The position numbers were made by a program, and so were the translations under genes. Below the pieces are notes generated by a model, which had not been told where the DNA came from, ran no database searches, and saw nothing but the letters and a program-made list of their open reading frames with translations. Shown here one piece after another: positions 24,152 to 37,475 of a DNA stretch of 64,000 bases. How positions within the stretch are numbered: position 1 is the stretch's first letter; every line of letters starts with the position of its first letter. Source of the DNA: Merluccius polli (taxonomy: Eukaryota > Chordata > Actinopteri > Gadiformes > Merlucciidae); the NCBI GenBank assembly GCA_030340625.1, contig JAOPHQ010002856.1, positions 142,001-206,000 of the forward strand, given 5' to 3'.

Positions 24152-27100
24152 AATGCGCAGACACACACACACACACACACACACACTAGAATGCGCAGAC
24201 ACACACACACACACACACACACATACACTGTGTCTTTGTGTACTTTCTTGTGACTCTCACATTTTTATTTTTATTTTTATTTTCCCTTTGTAAGCGTGAC
24301 GTATGTCCTCACAAGCACAACTGGAGATAAAATGAGGAGCTGATTGAAAATCTAAAACAGATCAGGCTGAACCCCACAGCCTGACCCAGTTGCTCCCCCC
24401 TCATTCTCGTGTCTCCACGCCTCCTCTCCCTCTCTTCCACCCCCTCGCTTCAACCCACCTTCAACCCACCCAAAACACACAATGGGTGTACCCCCCCACA
24501 CACACACACAAACACACACACACATACACACAGATGTAGTCATCAAATCTATGACAAATCACATAAGATAACCTTAATGACACAAAACAAATGTTGGAGG
24601 AGAGGAGAAACGAGACGAGAGTCGGATGTAGCTTTCTATGGTTATCACTCCTCCACGGATTCTGCTGTTGAAAACAGGTTGTGTGTGTGTGTGTGATATC
24701 ATGTATTACAGTAATAGATATAATGTATTTAATACACATGATAACATCTCTTAATATATAGATATTAAATGCATAGAAAATAATGCCAATGAGACAGCTT
24801 GAAAAATACTATTCAGAGGGAAAATGTTCTTTAATGGAGCACAGCAGCAAATATGTCTTTAAAAGACATATTTTTTGAAAGGCTGATGACTTAATTGACC
24901 ATGGAATGATTCTTGATTTCTTATTTTCACAGAGGAAATAAAATATGATCTAGATGTGTTGTAATTCATGTATACTCCTAAAAGTAATTATTTTTATTTT
25001 GACATGAGGTTGAATATAATACTGCCAATTATGTTTCTTGTATCAGTCGTGGCTTTCTTTTTCTTTTGGTTTTTTTTCCCGAAAAACCAAAGCAACCAAA
25101 CATTCAGTTAACCTTCAACATAAACTGTAATACAAATACATAAAGGGGACTCCTCTGGGTGTTACCATAGCAACTATTTCAAAGAAGAAGAGCGGAAGTA
25201 AAGGGCAGCACATTTATTAAAAAAATAAAGAAATAACTAAAAGTGCAAAGTGAATGTTTCCCATGTTGATCTAACTGCTTGAAATAATGTATTTTTGTTA
25301 AGGTCCGGTCCTTTTCCTACAAAGAGTTTTTACCTTCAATTGTGACCCACTTACGCGTATCAAACTAAGAGTGTGCTTTTCAATGTGTGAGGGTAGCACA
25401 CGGTCTGACACCCAACTGAGGCGATTAAAGACTGTCCACCCACCTCCTTGCCACCATCCTGCTGGGGACCCCTTGTCTTGTTGCATTCACAACAAACAAT
25501 ACAATCAAACCCAGTGCCTATTAGTTGGTATAGTTATACACCCTAGCCATGACATAATCCTGCCACCCTCCCCCCCCCTCTCTCTCTCTTTTGTCTCTCT
25601 TCAAAGTGAGGAAAAAAGTGTCCCTTACCTTAAATCTATGTGAATCTGAATTAGAAAACATGATGTGTGATTGTGGAAGACAAAATTGCAGTGTTACAAC
25701 AGCAGTGTCCTATCTTTTCCACACACGCTGGGACTCTAATTGCACCGTGGCAAAGCCACATCCTCCCTCTTCTCTTTTTTTTCTGGAGTCATAATGACTA
25801 AGAAATTCAGAAGATTGTGTTCACTAATATGAGTTGGATCAGGGGGTGGATTTATTTCAGGGGCTGTTTTGCGTTTAGTTCCAGGCGACTCCGGTGTCTC
25901 TGGGCCTAGCTGATGGGCACATTAACAGCTTTTCTGCCCATGCATCAGGATGGTTCATTAGCTGCTGTTAGGAGCTAGGGCTGCTTTTACATTTCGGGCC
26001 ACTTCTCCTCCATACGACAATGACAGTATACGTCACAGATTAGTACAACTTGCACTGTGCTGATGAATAATCACACGGTATCTATAAATGGAGATGGCAC
26101 CAACTGGCGTGACGTAATGCTGAACCGTATATATATATATATACCGTATATATATATATACACACCTTCAATCCTATTTCATTTCTTTTGCTGCATGCAC
26201 TTCATTACATCAATGCTACATTTGCAGGGGTCTGTTGAATTACAATTCGGTTTGCCATGGCTAAATTCTGAGCAAAATCTATCATCGATGCATTATAAGC
26301 CATGTGTTAGCACTATCAAGTAAGTGTCATAACAGCTGTGATATTGCACTGTGATAGTTGTGATATTGCACTCAGTTCATCGGGCAATGGGGAAAAGATG
26401 TCTCCATGCAAATGAAGATGAAGATGGCGCTTCCTGTCAGAGATTCGATCGTGATTCCAGTTCGGAAATAAACAGGACCATTACTTGCGGGGTGTGTGGG
26501 CGTCACAAAAACACATAAGTCACGAGCCATGTGAGCGGGCTGCCCAGGTTTTGATACCCACACCATGAGCGGTAATTTTGACGCACAAAAGATGATCAAA
26601 TTACGTGCAATCTCAACACAAAGACGAGGCAGCCACCCTCCTTTTCACACACCTCGATTCTACGGCCCAAAGGTCTCAACGACCTGGAGAATATAGGAAA
26701 CCAGACATGTCAAAATGTGCATTTTCTGAATAAAATGCGTGCGGTTACATGAGCCAACTCGTCATATGCACAGTTTTACATGTTAATGCTAGCAAGGCTA
26801 ATACGCAAAACACGCATGTTTCAAGTCCCTGGGCCACTTAGAAGAGGACTTGTGATTGATTGAATGATGTTGGCTCATTTGCATAGATGTATTCGTGCAT
26901 AACTCAGCCATTTTTAACTCAATATTAAATGAAATATAACCCAATGGTCCGGCACATCTAAGGAGAATGTGTACCGCATGTTGTGTCATTTGGGTTCATA
27001 GTTCAAAAAAAACATCAAGGTTTTCCAAATCATTGAAGGTACAGAAAAATCAATCCAGACGGACCAAGGGTCCTTGAGGCAAAACTATTCACATAACTAT

Positions 27101-28394
27101 TCACAAATCCAGATACCAAGTTTCAGATTTTTTTGTCAAACGGCTCAGTGATGCTGCAGGGGGTTCAAAAGTTTAAAATCTGAATGGAGTTACAGTAACA
27201 GTATAAACATAAAAAAACATTGTAATAATGTAAAATAGTTGAAAAAAAAGTTTAGGAGTTAAACAAATAGCTAGCTAGACTAAAGTGATACAGTTTGAAC
27301 CTAGGCCTAGTAGTATGATCAGTAATTAGTATGATCAGTAGTAGAAGTAGTATTAGTAAGACTAATAACCAGATGGGGGGGCGTGGCCGCTTAGGTTTCA
27401 CAGCAAATTTTGGCACCCCTGTGGTCATAGCCGTACCAAACTTTTTGGAGACCTGCTTACTTCCGGTATGTGTATATATGTGTGTCAAATTTGACAACTC
27501 CCAAATGTTCACATTTGGAGTGGTTGATTTTAGCGTTTTTGCCCTGTTCACTTTCCATATTAAATAATAATATTTTTTTTAAAGTATACAATGTTTACAC
27601 TATTAAAATAGACATGCAGTGCACTGATATATGCCTGACTTTTTGGTATTGGTTTAGCGTTGATCCCCCAAAACTGTAGGAGGAGATAGTTATCTTGAAA
27701 ATGAGGCGGAAGAATAATCAAACAAATAAATAAATAAATAACAATAGTGCGGCTTGCTTTGCAACCACACTAATAAGACACAGAATAACAACAGTGTGGC
27801 TTGCTTTGCAACCACACTAATAACTGTTTTGTGGCCTCTGATCCTGCAGCTAATGTGGCTGCTTCAAAGACTTGTACCGGGTTCGAGTTCAGAACTCACT
27901 CACTCACAAACTGCTCACCGATTTCTATGGTTTATGGTTTGGACGTATTTGCGTAACTTTTTAACTTCTTTTTTTTTGTTTTTAAACGGACTCCTTGCAG
28001 ATCTAGCATGTATGTCTCACAGCATGGCATGGTCATGCGTAACATTTTGCAATGTTGCAACACATCCTCTCCTGAATTATGCAAGAGAGACAAGAGCGAG
28101 AGTTATCCAGGGCAGACGGAGAGAAAGCGAGGGAAAAATAAAGAGTCTGGGAGAGACGTGATGGCAGGGTGCAAGGCAGCAGTGGTAGATGCCAAATGGA
28201 TTATATAGATTACGTATCTAAGCTGTGCCCAACTGCTCCTTCTTCCCGTCAAAACAAGCAAACCCAGACTTAAGTGTCTACGGCAACTGGTGGGGGATGC
28301 ACTTGTTCACTTGTTTTGTTGTGGAGTTTATGCTGACTGTGATGGTCATGTGCAAGTAGTTTGTGCAAAACATTTGGTTGTATGTATGTGTGTA

Positions 28395-28435
<41 letters not shown>

Positions 28436-29557
28436 CTGGATGCATGTTAATGTGTAGGTGCATACATTGACATGTCTTTGCTTGTGTTGTGCACATCAGC
28501 ATGCATGATTTCATTTCAATTGGTTTTTGCTGTTTTCTTCTTGTTTAAACTAATGTTTTTTATTCTCACTACGTATTGACCCTTCACTGTACAGGAGGAC
28601 AACGTGTTTTAGTGCACATTTGATCATTCAACGCTTTGACTTTGCTCTTTTGTTCAACAATGGCAGACAACAACAACAAATACTTCAAACTAAAGCTGAA
28701 ACTGTAATAGCTTTGTCAACGCTTAGCGCACTTCATGTCTTGTCCATGTGGTATTTTATTCGATCCGACCCACCGTTGGGAACCCAGGACAGCGTGGCGT
28801 TTAAAGTTAAAAAATGCTCACAGTGAAGGTTCAGCCAAGAAAGCAAGTGTGGAACCTGCGCCCCCCTTCATGACGAATGAACCCACGCCAGCGTCATCGC
28901 CAACGTAGCGCCGGCGTCTCATTGTGACGTCCTCTCCGCCCTAATGAGTCCGTGTACTGCTGTTCATCAGTGTCATGTAGTGTAGTGGGAGACACAGAGG
29001 GAGAGGGAGAAAAGGAAGGACCCCCCCCCCCCCCCCGATACCATTCTACAAAAAGCAACATAGAAAAACAAGCAACGTGTTCCCACCCTCTGTTTATAAG
29101 GAGGCCTGCCAATGGTCCAAGGGCCCCGCTTTCCCTGGGACTCTCGCCAGTCTGTTGCCCGGGGCTGCGGCATCCCATTGGCTACCACGCGCTGTGTCAT
29201 CATAAGAGTGGGCTGATGGTGGGGAGGGGCGCGGTGGGCATGGAGGCCTGGCCAGCGTGGGAAGAGGTGTTCGTGTATTCATCGTCCTCATCATCATCCT
29301 CCTCATCATCGACTCCCCACCGCACGGTGACATGTTCACAGACAGGCTCCGTCGTCACGGACGGTCTGGCATGTGGACATGTGAGTGTTATTTGTGGTGC
29401 CCAGCGAGGAGGGATATTTTCATGTCCTTCTTGATGCATAAACAACAACAGCCCATAAGACACTAATGAGTGGGGAGTGGGGGGGGCTGATTATGAATGT
29501 TGGAGTAAACAGGAAGAAAATTGACTAGGGAGTGCGGTCGCTGGTCAGTGGAGGATT

Positions 29558-29592
<35 letters not shown>

Positions 29593-30539
29593 TGTGTTTG
29601 TGTGTGTGCGTGCAAGTGAATGATCAACTTTGGACAATTATGCGATTGGTGTGTATTACGCCCAGTCTTTATATAGCTTTTGTTTTGCGCATGGTGTCTG
29701 TGTAAAGATTTTTTTTTTTTCTGTAGATTTGGATTTGACTTTTTGTTGTTTTATGTGTAAGGTGAATGGAGAGTTTTCTATCCATGAGATAGACGATAAA
29801 TTATGATTTTGATGTCAAACTGCTGTCTAGCAGCTATATAGTTGTACTGCAGTCACTGACATCAATGTGCATAGCACAGGAAAGGCAAGTGCTATGTCTC
29901 CACTTTCAATTCATCACAACAGAAAGGAAATACTCAAAAAATGTATTCCCCTACTCTCTGCATCACCCCCTCCAAACACACACACACACACAAACACACA
30001 CCGACATAGTTGTGACATTATTTTTTCCCAACTCATTTAAAAGAGGACAGTAGAGAGACAGAGAGGGAGAGAGAGAGAAAACAGTTTAATTTTATCTGTT
30101 TGTACGTCAACAAACAAGGAGGCTGAATGTGTTTTCTATCCACGTGTGAAACCCTGCTGTGATCATAGTCATTAATAGATAGGAAACACTTACCCTTCAT
30201 TGTGTGTGTGTGCGTGTGTGTGAAGTTGCTGCTTAGCATTCTTCCATTGACGCACCAAAAGCACAATTGAATTTATAAAAAAAGGTGTTTTGTGTTTTGC
30301 GAAAAAGTCTAATTTGGAAAAGTGTTCATGGTTATATTTTCCTCCTGGTCTCTATCAGCCTGCTTGGTTATTGATTTCAAATGATTTATGTTTGCTCTCA
30401 TGTGTTCACACCTGCTAACGGCGTACCGTTGTCGTCATGTTATCACTGTTACTAAAATAAGACCGTAATTCAGAAGAAAACAGGTGTAAAATCCACGTTT
30501 TTTTCGAGTCCCATACTTTCGTCACAACTGAGAGTCATT
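22864..30539. other. Intergenic with microsatellites, no gene seen
   Basis: No supported coding exon. It holds CT-rich and AC-rich runs at 23895-24230 (with the word ACTAGAATGCGCAGAC repeated), a TATA repeat at 26130-26162, (TG)n at 28398-28432 and 29563-29588, a poly(C) run at about 29021-29036, and a TCATCA/TCCTCA-rich segment at 29278-29310. GC-rich segments near 29100-29260 and 25880-25990 could be regulatory, but nothing in the sequence proves it. Confidence 0.5.
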
Positions 30540-30800
30540 TCAAGCTGAATATGCATGCCTCCGTATGAGCCAATTTAGTTTCACACTCATTCATCATTGG
30601 TGACCAATCAGGACATCTCTTCCGTGATTGGTTTGAGCAATCTGTCTTGCCTGTCAATCACAGGTGCGTGAAATGCAACAATTCTCAATGGCGGAGGGAG
30701 AGAGCAGAGGGGGATGGGACGTTTTTTGGGGTCGCTAGTTTCAAAATCGTGCTCTCTTCTGCTCTCTCTCGCATCACAACTCTCGAATCTTATCTACAGC
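30540..30800. mobile_element. Dispersed repeat copy A, CCAATCA/TGATTGG-rich
   Basis: TGACCAATCAGGACATCTC, then TTCCGTGATTGG, then CTTGCCTGTCAATCACAGGT and GTGCTCTCTTCTGC are all matched, in order, by a second copy at 42376-42620. Shared order and spacing identify a dispersed repeat. It has several CCAAT/ATTGG words and no coding frame. Confidence 0.6.
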
Positions 30801-31198
30801 AGCTTTAAGGTGGTCAGGGGGCCTCAATAATGATTTCTGCCTGAGTGGCACATGAAAGTGTTACGGGCTTTCTAGGTCAAACATTATATGTGCACTCAGT
30901 AACACTCAGCATTCCTCTCAACATAAAGTCAGACTGTTTCAGTCGCTGTTGGGAACGCTGAAATGGGTCCTGTTCTACACATGTCCACTATAATTTTCTT
31001 CATAGAAGAATGTGTGTGTAGCCATGATTATGATTATCGGACATTGACATGCAGTGAGACGTGCAAATGCATTCAGAAATGTGTGGAATAAGTAAGGGAT
31101 AATCCGCGACGAGGTGTGCATGTAGCGAAAAATAATGCACAACGCGAGGTTTGCCTCCGTGAAGTACATTATTTTTCAATACATTTTTCTAAATATAT

Positions 31199-31264
31199 GT
31201 CTGACTAATGCCTGGGTCTGACTAATGCCTGGGTCTGACTAATGCCTGGGTCTGACTAATGCCT
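31199..31264. repeat. 17-bp tandem repeat, 4 copies
   Basis: The unit GTCTGACTAATGCCTGG is repeated from 31199 with a spacing of 17 bp, directly before the 52-bp satellite. Confidence 0.9.
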
Positions 31265-31434
31265 AAAGTAACGACATGGCAACGTTACCTTATTACTCCA
31301 GCACATAGAGACGACCTTAGTAACGACATGGCAACGTTACCTTCTTACTCCGGTAAATAGAGACGACCTTAGTAACAACATGGCAACGTTACCTTCTTAC
31401 TCCGGTAAATAGAGACGATCTTAGTGATGACATG

Positions 31435-32880
31435 GTAACGTTTAGTGTTGCACCGATACCGATACTAGTATCGGGAGGGGCCCCGATACCGCACTAAAAT
31501 GCTGGCATCGGTATCGACGAGTACGAACAAATAATGCGCCGATGCCATTTACAGATACTAATATGAAACTTGGAACGCAGCGCCTTGTGTCTTTCTGTGC
31601 GTTCACACCGAAAGCGCACAAAGAGGAATCCACCTTGTCCACTCCACCTAAGTCGCTTTTGTCCCCCTTCAGAATGTTCGTTCTTGCTTTTTTTTTTTTT
31701 TAAAAGGCCAGCGCGCCACACGCGCTAAACACCACCACGCAACTACTGCTGTAGCACAGCCCATTTACCGACACCGTTGATCACGGAAAGTTACTTGATG
31801 AAGTCATTAAAAACAGAATTACTCCGAATGGCTGGAGAGTGTAGGTTAAAAAGTGTTTATTTACACCATCTTTGATTTACACCTAGGAAAGACGTTGACG
31901 CTATGAAGACGCTATGGCCGCGTTGCTTGGCAACGCCTGCATACGGGAGATATTAAATAGTCTGCTCGACTTGTAAAAATAAAAAAACCCTCACGATTTC
32001 AACTCTAAAACACATTAAAGTATTATTAATTGATTAGATATTTCATTCTTTCGTAAGTGACCATGGTACTTCGCGGAAGCAACCCTCCGCTTCGCGTCGG
32101 ACGGTTCACGCCTCCGCGTCGTCCATTCATTTCTGTTAATGGACACCTCGTCGGGTTACTCCCCAATCATATTTACGGAAATGATCATCCCAAATAAACA
32201 CCGATTTTGCCAAATGTAATGTTGTCAAATCATAGAGGACATCATAGAGACATTCTCTCCCTTCACTCACTGCACTCACTGCAGTTATTTTTGCCACTGC
32301 TCGTTTTAGTTTTTTCAATGTGGATTTTGGAGTTGTAACTTGTTGTCATAGGACACCTTTTATTTATTTTATTTTATTTATTTTACCCTGGCTGCACTTA
32401 GAGGAGTGCACATCAGCCTAGACCTTACAGGAGGAAGTAATTTCTTATTGCAATTCTGATTTGTTCTTACCTCAGATAGGCCTTAATGCCATGCACTCTC
32501 TACCTCATATGTATATTATTTCTTATTTTAATTTAATTTAACTTCTTGTTGCACTATGATTTACATGTTGTAATTACATGGATATTGCACTATTTTGGCA
32601 TGTTCAATTATTGTCACCCATAACAGGTAGGCAATAAAAAAGTTCTTCTGGATTTACTGTGTATTCCTGACCAAGCCAAGATAGCAATGATTTTACATCC
32701 AAGTGAGTAAGCAGTTCTTTAGTATTAGAAGAAAAAAAGCTTGTATATATATATATTTTTTTTTTTTCTCCAAACGGCGTGGTATCGGTATGGTATCGGT
32801 ATCGGCCGATACTGCACAGCCGGGTATCGGTATCGGTATCGGGGGCCAAAAAATGGTATCGGTGCAACACTAGTAACGTT
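31435..32880. mobile_element. 1,430-bp hAT-like element in the satellite
   Basis: The element at 31443-32872 starts TAGTGTTGCACCGATACC and ends with the exact reverse complement (18-bp terminal inverted repeats). It is flanked by GTAACGTT at 31435-31442 and 32873-32880, a perfect 8-bp duplication cut from the satellite palindrome. The interior has GATACCG/CGGTATC words near both ends, short frames only, and no transposase. A segment near 32060-32160 resembles another repeat fragment near 31100-31130, so the interior may be composite. Confidence 0.9.
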
Positions 32881-33381
32881 ACCTTATTACTCCAGTAAAT
32901 AGAGACGATCTTAGTGACGACATGGTAACGTTACCTTATTACTCCGGTAAATAGAGACAATCTTAGTGACGAAATGGTAACGTTACCTTATTACTCCGGT
33001 AAATAGAGACGATCTTAGTGACGACATGGTAACGTTACCTTATTACTCCAGTAAATAGAGACGATCTTAGTGACGACATGGTAACGTTACCTTATTACTC
33101 CGGTAAATAGAGACGATCTTAGTGACGACATGGTAACGTTACCTTATTACTCCGGTAAATAGAGACAATCTTAGTGACGAAATGGTAACGTTACCTTATT
33201 ACTCCGGTAAATAGAGACGATCTTAGTGACGACATGGTAACGTTACCTTATTACTCCGGTAAATAGAGACGATCTTAGTGACGACATGGTAACGTTACCT
33301 TATTACTCCGGTAAATAGAGACAATCTTAGTGACGACATGGTAACGTTACCTTATTACTCCAGTAAATAGAGACGACCTTA

Positions 33382-34106
33382 GTAACGACCAGGGCTCCGA
33401 ACCGGTTCAAGGAACAAAAACGAAAACCGAAAACGAACGGAATTTTACGAGGAACGGAAACGGAAACGAAAACCAAATGGTCTTCAACTGTTCCGGAACA
33501 GAAACGTTATTCTGAAATCCCCAAAGCCGGTTAATAACGGGGTTTTTTCGTTCTCTATAGCCTATAAAATTTCACAAAAGCATAGCCTATTTCATGAAAA
33601 AAAAAAAAAAAATTCCGGTTGCCGCATTCACTTCGCCGCCCGCTAAGCTCAGCTGTCACAAATTACCACCACCACCCTGGCGAGAGGCGATTTGGAAGCA
33701 ACAGTTGTACTGAGCTCTATCTTCGAGTTTCTAGCCCACTTATCCAGAAATGATTTTGATAGAAAACTATATTTATCATAGAATATAGGCTACAGTCAGC
33801 AGCAGTCTGCCTGGTATGTGAGATGGATATCGCAAATATTTTTGGATGATTTTTGCGCATTTAGACTACTGTGTAAATTAAGGGCAAATACCAATAGCTA
33901 GGTCTATTGTAAGGTATTGACTACAAAAATAGACTAGGCCCAATAACACTGCCGGAACGTTAAGAACGAACCTTATTTTACGTTCCGAACCGGTTCAGGA
34001 ACGATATGTTGGTGGCGGAACGCAAGAACGAAAACGTTAAATATACCGGTTCCGTTCGGAGCGGAACGATTGAAAAATAATTTTGTTTTCAAGCCCTGGT
34101 AACGAC
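33382..34106. mobile_element. 709-bp hAT-like MITE in the satellite, copy 1
   Basis: The element at 33390-34098 starts CAGGGCTCCGAACCGG and ends CAAGCCCTG, with short CAGGGCT terminal inverted repeats. GTAACGAC flanks it at 33382-33389 and 34099-34106. Subterminal regions are rich in GAACGG/CCGTTC words. An A-rich tract lies at about 33598-33611. No protein is encoded. Confidence 0.92.
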
Positions 34107-35138
34107 ATGGCAACGTTACCTTATTACTCCGGTAAATAGAGATGATCTTAGTAACGACATGGCAACGTTACCTTATTACTCCAGTAAATAGAGACGATCT
34201 TAGTAATGACATGGTAACGTTACCTTATTACTCCAGTAAATAGAGATGATCTTAGTAACGACATGGCAACGTTACCTTATTACTCCGGTAAATAGAGACA
34301 ATCTTAGTGATGAAATGGTAACGTTACCTTATTACTCCGGTAAATAGAGATGATCTTAGTAATGACATGGCAACGTTACCTTATTACTCCGGTAAATAGA
34401 GACGACCTTAGTAACGACATGGCAACGTTACCTTATTACTCCAATAAATAGAGATGATCTTAGTAATGACATGGCAACGTTACCTTATTACTCCGGTAAA
34501 TAGAGACGACCTTAGTAACGACATGGCAACGTTACCTTATTACTCCAGTAAATAGAGATGATCTTAGTAATGACATGGCAACGTTACCTTATTACTCCAG
34601 TAAATAGAGATGATCTTAGTAATGACATGGCAACGTTACCTTATTACTCCAGTAAATAGAGATGATCTTAGTAACGTCATGGCAACGTTACCTTATTACT
34701 CTGGTAAATAGAGATGATCTTAGTAACGGCATGGCAACGTTACCTTATTACTCCGGTAAATAGAGATGATCTTAGTAACGACATGGTAACGTTACCTTAT
34801 TACTCCGGTAAATAGAGATGATCTTAGTAAAGACATGGTAACGTTACCTTATTACTCCGGTAAATAGAGACGATCTTAGTGACGACATGGTAACGTTACC
34901 TTATTACTCCGGTGAATAGAGACGATCTTAGTGACGACATGGTAACGTTACCTTATTACTCCGGTAAATAGAGACGATCTTAGTGACGACATGGTAACGT
35001 TACCTTATTACTCCGGTAAATAGAGACGATCTTAGTGACGACATGGTAACGTTACCTTATTACTCCGGTAAAAAGAGACAATCTTAGTGACGACATGGTA
35101 ACGTTACCTTATTACTCCAGTAAATAGAGACGACCTTA

Positions 35139-35863
35139 GTAACGACCAGGGCTCCGAACCGGTTCAAGGAACAAAAACGAAAACCGAAAACGAACGGAAT
35201 TGTACGAGGAACGGAAACGGAAACGAAAACCAAATGGTCTTCAACTGTTCCAGAACAGAAACGTTATTCTGAAATCCCCAAAGCCGGTTAATAACGGGGT
35301 TTTTTCGTTCTCTATAGCCTATAAAATTTCACAAAAGCATAGCCTATTTCATGAAAAAAAAAAAAAGAATTCCGGTTGCCGCATTCACTTCGCCGCCCGC
35401 TAAGCTCAGCTGTCACAAATTACCACCACCACCCTGGCGAGAGGCGATTTGGAAGCAACAGTTGTACTGAGCTCTATCTTCGAGTTTCTAGCCCACTTAT
35501 CCAGAAATGATTTTGATACAAAACTATATTTATCATAGAATAGAGGCTACAGTCAGCAGCAGTCTGCCTGGTATGTGAGATGGATATCGCAAATATTTTT
35601 GGATGATTTTTGCGCATTTAGACTACTGTGTAAATTAAGGGCAAATACCAATAACTAGGTCTATTGTAAGGTATCGACCACAAAAATAGACTAGGCCCAA
35701 TAACACTGCCGGAACGTTAAGAACGAACGTTATTTTACGTTCCGAACCGGTTCAGGAACGATATGTTGGTGGCGGAACGCAAGAACGAAAACGTTAAATA
35801 TACCGGTTCCGTTCGGAGCGGAACGATTGAAAAATAATTTTGTTTTCAAGCCCTGGTAACGAC
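35139..35863. mobile_element. 709-bp hAT-like MITE in the satellite, copy 2
   Basis: The element at 35147-35855 has the same length as copy 1, about ten base differences by eye, the same GTAACGAC duplication (35139-35146 and 35856-35863) and the same position within the monomer. It begins 1,757 bp after copy 1, which equals 709 + 8 + 20 x 52. A + strand frame near 35200-35403 is an accident of the A-rich interior. Confidence 0.92.
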
Positions 35864-36599
35864 ATGGCAACGTTACCTTATTACTCCGGTAAATAGAGAT
35901 GATCTTAGTAACGACATGGTAACGTTACCTTATTACTCCGGTAAATAGAGACGATCTTAGTAATGACATGGTAACGTTACCTTATTACTCCGGTAAATAG
36001 AGACGATCTTAGTGACGACATGGCAACGTTACCTTATTACTCCGGTAAATAGAGACGATCTTAGTGACGACATGGCAACGTTACCTTATTACTCCAGTAA
36101 ATAGAGACAATCTTAGTGATGAAATGGTAACGTTACCTTATTACTCCGGTAAATAGAGATGATCTTAGTAATGACATGGCAACGTTACCTTATTACTCCG
36201 GTAAATAGAGATGATCTTAGTAACATCATGGCAACGTTACCTTATTACTCTGGTAAATAGAGATGATCTTAGTAACGACCTGGCAACGTTACATTATTAC
36301 TCCGGTAAATAGAGATGATCTTAGTAACGACATGGTAACGTTACCTTATTACTCCGGTAAATAGAGACGATCTTAGTGATGACATGGTAACGTTACCTTA
36401 TTACTCCAGTAAATAGAGATGACCTTAGTAACGACATGGCAATGTTACCTTATTACTCCAGTAAATAGAGACGATCTTAGTAACGACATGGTAACGTTAC
36501 CTTATTACTCCAGTAAATAGAGACGACCTTAGTAACGTCATGGCAAGCTTTCTAAACGTAGTCCCATCAGGGTCCGGTCCAAGTTGACAGTTGTTAACG

Positions 36600-36830
36600 T
36601 TTCATTTAGCACATTCAATTTTAGACCGGTGATAAGGCTGGGTGAGTGCCCCTTGTGGAAGTGCCCCTTGTGCAAGGCACCTAACCCCCAACTGCTCAGG
36701 GGCCAACAATTGAAGACTGTGGTTGTACTGGGCGCTTCCCAGGTGTGAATGTTGTGGAACTGTGTGAAGCAGGGCGTCGCTGTAAAAGAGCATCCGTGCT
36801 CAGCCAACCTACACTGGGTGAATGAAGGAG
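36600..36830. mobile_element. Dispersed fish repeat fragment
   Basis: CAAGGCACCTAACCCCCAAC, GGGCGCTTCCCAGGTGTGAA and a preceding GTGCCCCTTGTG repeat form a pattern I recognise from a dispersed fish repeat. No ends or target duplication were found. Confidence 0.4.
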
Positions 36831-37224
36831 AACAAAAAGGGTATTATTAAGTGAAAGTCATTCTCTAATTGTTTTTACAACTTTGTAAAGCAGCACTGTT
36901 ATTGTTATGGTTAGTTCATGCCCATCAGCAATACGCTCCACGTGATTGGTCAAGATGCCCTTGATCACTCCTGACATTTGCGTTCCACTTGATATTTCCA
37001 CTGCTTTGTCGCTTATCACTCGCTGGGACCACAACTAGACCGCCGGCATGCTCACATTGGCCGTCCCTGAGGGATCCCTGCAGGAGGGCAGGGTGTGCAT
37101 CAGTCACCTCTGCAGAGCACACTGAGATGAATAGTGAGAGATGAACTGTGGTGATGTGTTGTTTTACTTTGCTATTTCCAGCCCTCGCTGCAGGGGCCCC
37201 GATGAGTTGTAATTGTTTTCATTG

Positions 37225-37475
37225 AATCTAGCTGTCTGTCTGTCTAGCTAGCTGAATCTAGCTATCTGTCCGTCCGCCTGTCTGTATAGCTGTCTATCTA
37301 TCCATCTATGTATCTGTCTATCTGTTTATCTGTCTCTTTGTATAGCTGTCTGTCTGTCTGCCTGTATAGCTGTCTCTCTGTAAAGCTGCCTGTCTGTCTG
37401 TATATCTTTCTCTCTGTATAGCTGTCTGTCGGTCTAGCTGTCTCTCTCTATAGCTGTCTGTTTGCCTGTCTGCCT
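37225..37475. repeat. Imperfect CTGT/ATAGCTGT repeat
   Basis: CTGTCTGTCTG and GTATAGCTGTCT units recur irregularly over about 250 bp. Confidence 0.8.

Larger units (their letters stand above)
31267..36546. repeat. 52-bp satellite array, about 46 monomers, with three hAT-like insertions
   Basis: The monomer begins GTAACGTTACCTTATTACTC, continues CGGTAAATAGAGACGATC and ends TTAGTGACGACATG, 52 bp in all (for example 32873 to 32925). Adjacent monomers create the perfect 12-bp palindrome GGTAACGTTACC, with GGCAACGTTACC as a common variant. Removing the three insertions and their duplications leaves about 2,408 bp, about 46 copies. Variants such as CCGG/CCAG and ACGATC/ATGATC/ACGACC are mixed along the array. 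No gene lies inside. Confidence 0.95.

Noticed and set aside
31267..36546. CRISPR-like regular array
   Set aside because: Units are contiguous 52-bp monomers without unique spacers, interrupted by transposons. It is a eukaryotic satellite.
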